In this document: one piece after another, positions 13,850 through 14,168 of the stretch
Layout: the number at the start of each line of letters is the position of its first letter
Numbering within the stretch: position 1 is the stretch's first letter
Origin: Kiritimatiellales bacterium
GTDB lineage: Bacteria; Verrucomicrobiota; Kiritimatiellia; Kiritimatiellales; Pontiellaceae
Assembly: GCA_030625905.1 (NCBI GenBank)
Contig: DAOUQA010000034.1
Location: 1-14,168 of the forward strand
Direction: 5' to 3'
DNA: 14,168 nt
Program-made: the position numbers and the translations under genes
The notes under the pieces: generated by a model
Told to the model about the DNA's origin: nothing
What the model saw: the letters and a program-made list of their open reading frames with translations, nothing else
Database searches by the model: none

Positions 13850-14168
13850 CTAGTCCCTGCCGCTCGGATGGCATGAATAGCAATCTTGCGAGTTGTAGCT
13901 GTAGCCACTTATTCCGCTATGTTCCGAATCCACTTCACTCTGCCGGTGCTCATGGCAGTCGATACAACTGAAGGTCGGCGGACTGCCCGTGGTGTGGCAC
14001 TCGTTGCATGAAACATTGTGGGGGCCGCTTAGCGGGAAGTACGAATGGCGGAACGATGCCGGAATCCAGCCATAGATGGTGTGGCACAGGGTGCAGTCTT
14101 GCGAATAGTTGTCGGCCACATGGTTCGGCGCAGCTTGGTAGTTTGCGTTGTGGCACGAATAGCAGTCG
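13850..14168 (-). CDS. Multihaem c-type cytochrome, C-terminal part, start outside the window
   Basis: The frame is open from 14167 to the stop at 13850 (105 residues), and its start lies beyond the window; the apparent start at 14119 is an internal GTG. Five CXXCH haem-binding motifs are visible: CYSCH, CTLCH, CNECH, CIDCH and a second CYSCH. Extra His residues (RHSYFPLSGPHNVSC, SEHSGISGY) can serve as distal ligands, giving low-spin bis-His haems as in cytochrome c3/c7-type proteins. Such proteins carry electrons in the periplasm or on the cell surface, and similar sequences occur in multihaem proteins of anaerobes. The gene precedes a beta-barrel gene by three bases. Total haem number is unknown because the gene is cut. 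Confidence 0.92.
   Translation of the reverse strand, partial: DCYSCHNANYQAAPNHVADNYSQDCTLCHTIYGWIPASFRHSYFPLSGPHNVSCNECHTTGSPPTFSCIDCHEHRQSEVDSEHSGISGYSYNSQDCYSCHPSGRD

Noticed and set aside
13064..13876. A 270-codon plus-strand frame opposite the beta-barrel gene
   Set aside because: Low-complexity Arg/Gly-rich shadow of the barrel gene, which has a signal peptide, barrel features and operon context.
1..14168. CRISPR arrays, rRNA genes and intact insertion sequences
   Set aside because: No spaced direct repeats, no rRNA-like sequence and no transposase frame were seen anywhere in the window.

Overview
The window is a GC-rich bacterial chromosomal segment with an ordinary mix of housekeeping and accessory genes. 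A tRNA with an encoded CCA end, a full-length-type DNA polymerase I with proofreading, an outer-membrane beta-barrel gene and a multihaem c-type cytochrome point to a diderm, probably anaerobic or facultatively respiring bacterium. The style (many short intergenic remnants, HEAT- and Sel1-type proteins, a VapBC pair, REP-like hairpins) would fit the PVC/Kiritimatiellota area, but that placement is a guess from memory and no marker here fixes it. || Layout: 2-2206 is the 3' part of polA (+). 2294-2838 is a vapBC toxin-antitoxin pair (+), followed by a 44-codon ORF that looks like the start of a HEAT-repeat protein. A bidirectional hairpin terminator separates it from a cold-shock protein gene (-). 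Behind the cold-shock gene lies a decayed second copy of vapC (about 3481-3596). Then come three minus-strand genes: an exported Sel1-repeat protein, a small integral membrane protein and a small cupin. On the plus strand follow a tiny Lys/Glu-rich protein, an orphan hydrophobic reading frame and an endonuclease III-related DNA glycosylase. A gene-free stretch of about 600 bases (6681-7279), rich in potential hairpins, leads into a CAU tRNA with a good promoter. A CPA-type cation:proton antiporter (-) and a REP-like inverted repeat come next. || The right third holds the three parts of the AmmeMemoRadiSam system: AMMECR1-family protein A and MEMO-family protein B overlap by four bases on the minus strand, and the radical SAM enzyme is encoded divergently on the plus strand. 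Between them sits a tandem winged-helix, ArsR-like regulator gene. A 23-base operator-like sequence lies just before its start and is repeated about 113 bases further on, inside the divergent region that leads to the radical SAM gene. This suggests, but does not prove, local control of the set. || The right edge holds a minus-strand pair: the 3' end of a multihaem cytochrome (five CXXCH motifs visible) three bases upstream of a signal-peptide-bearing beta-barrel protein. This arrangement is what one expects of a porin-cytochrome conduit across the outer membrane, possibly of a new type. The barrel gene and the radical SAM gene converge with abutting stop codons.
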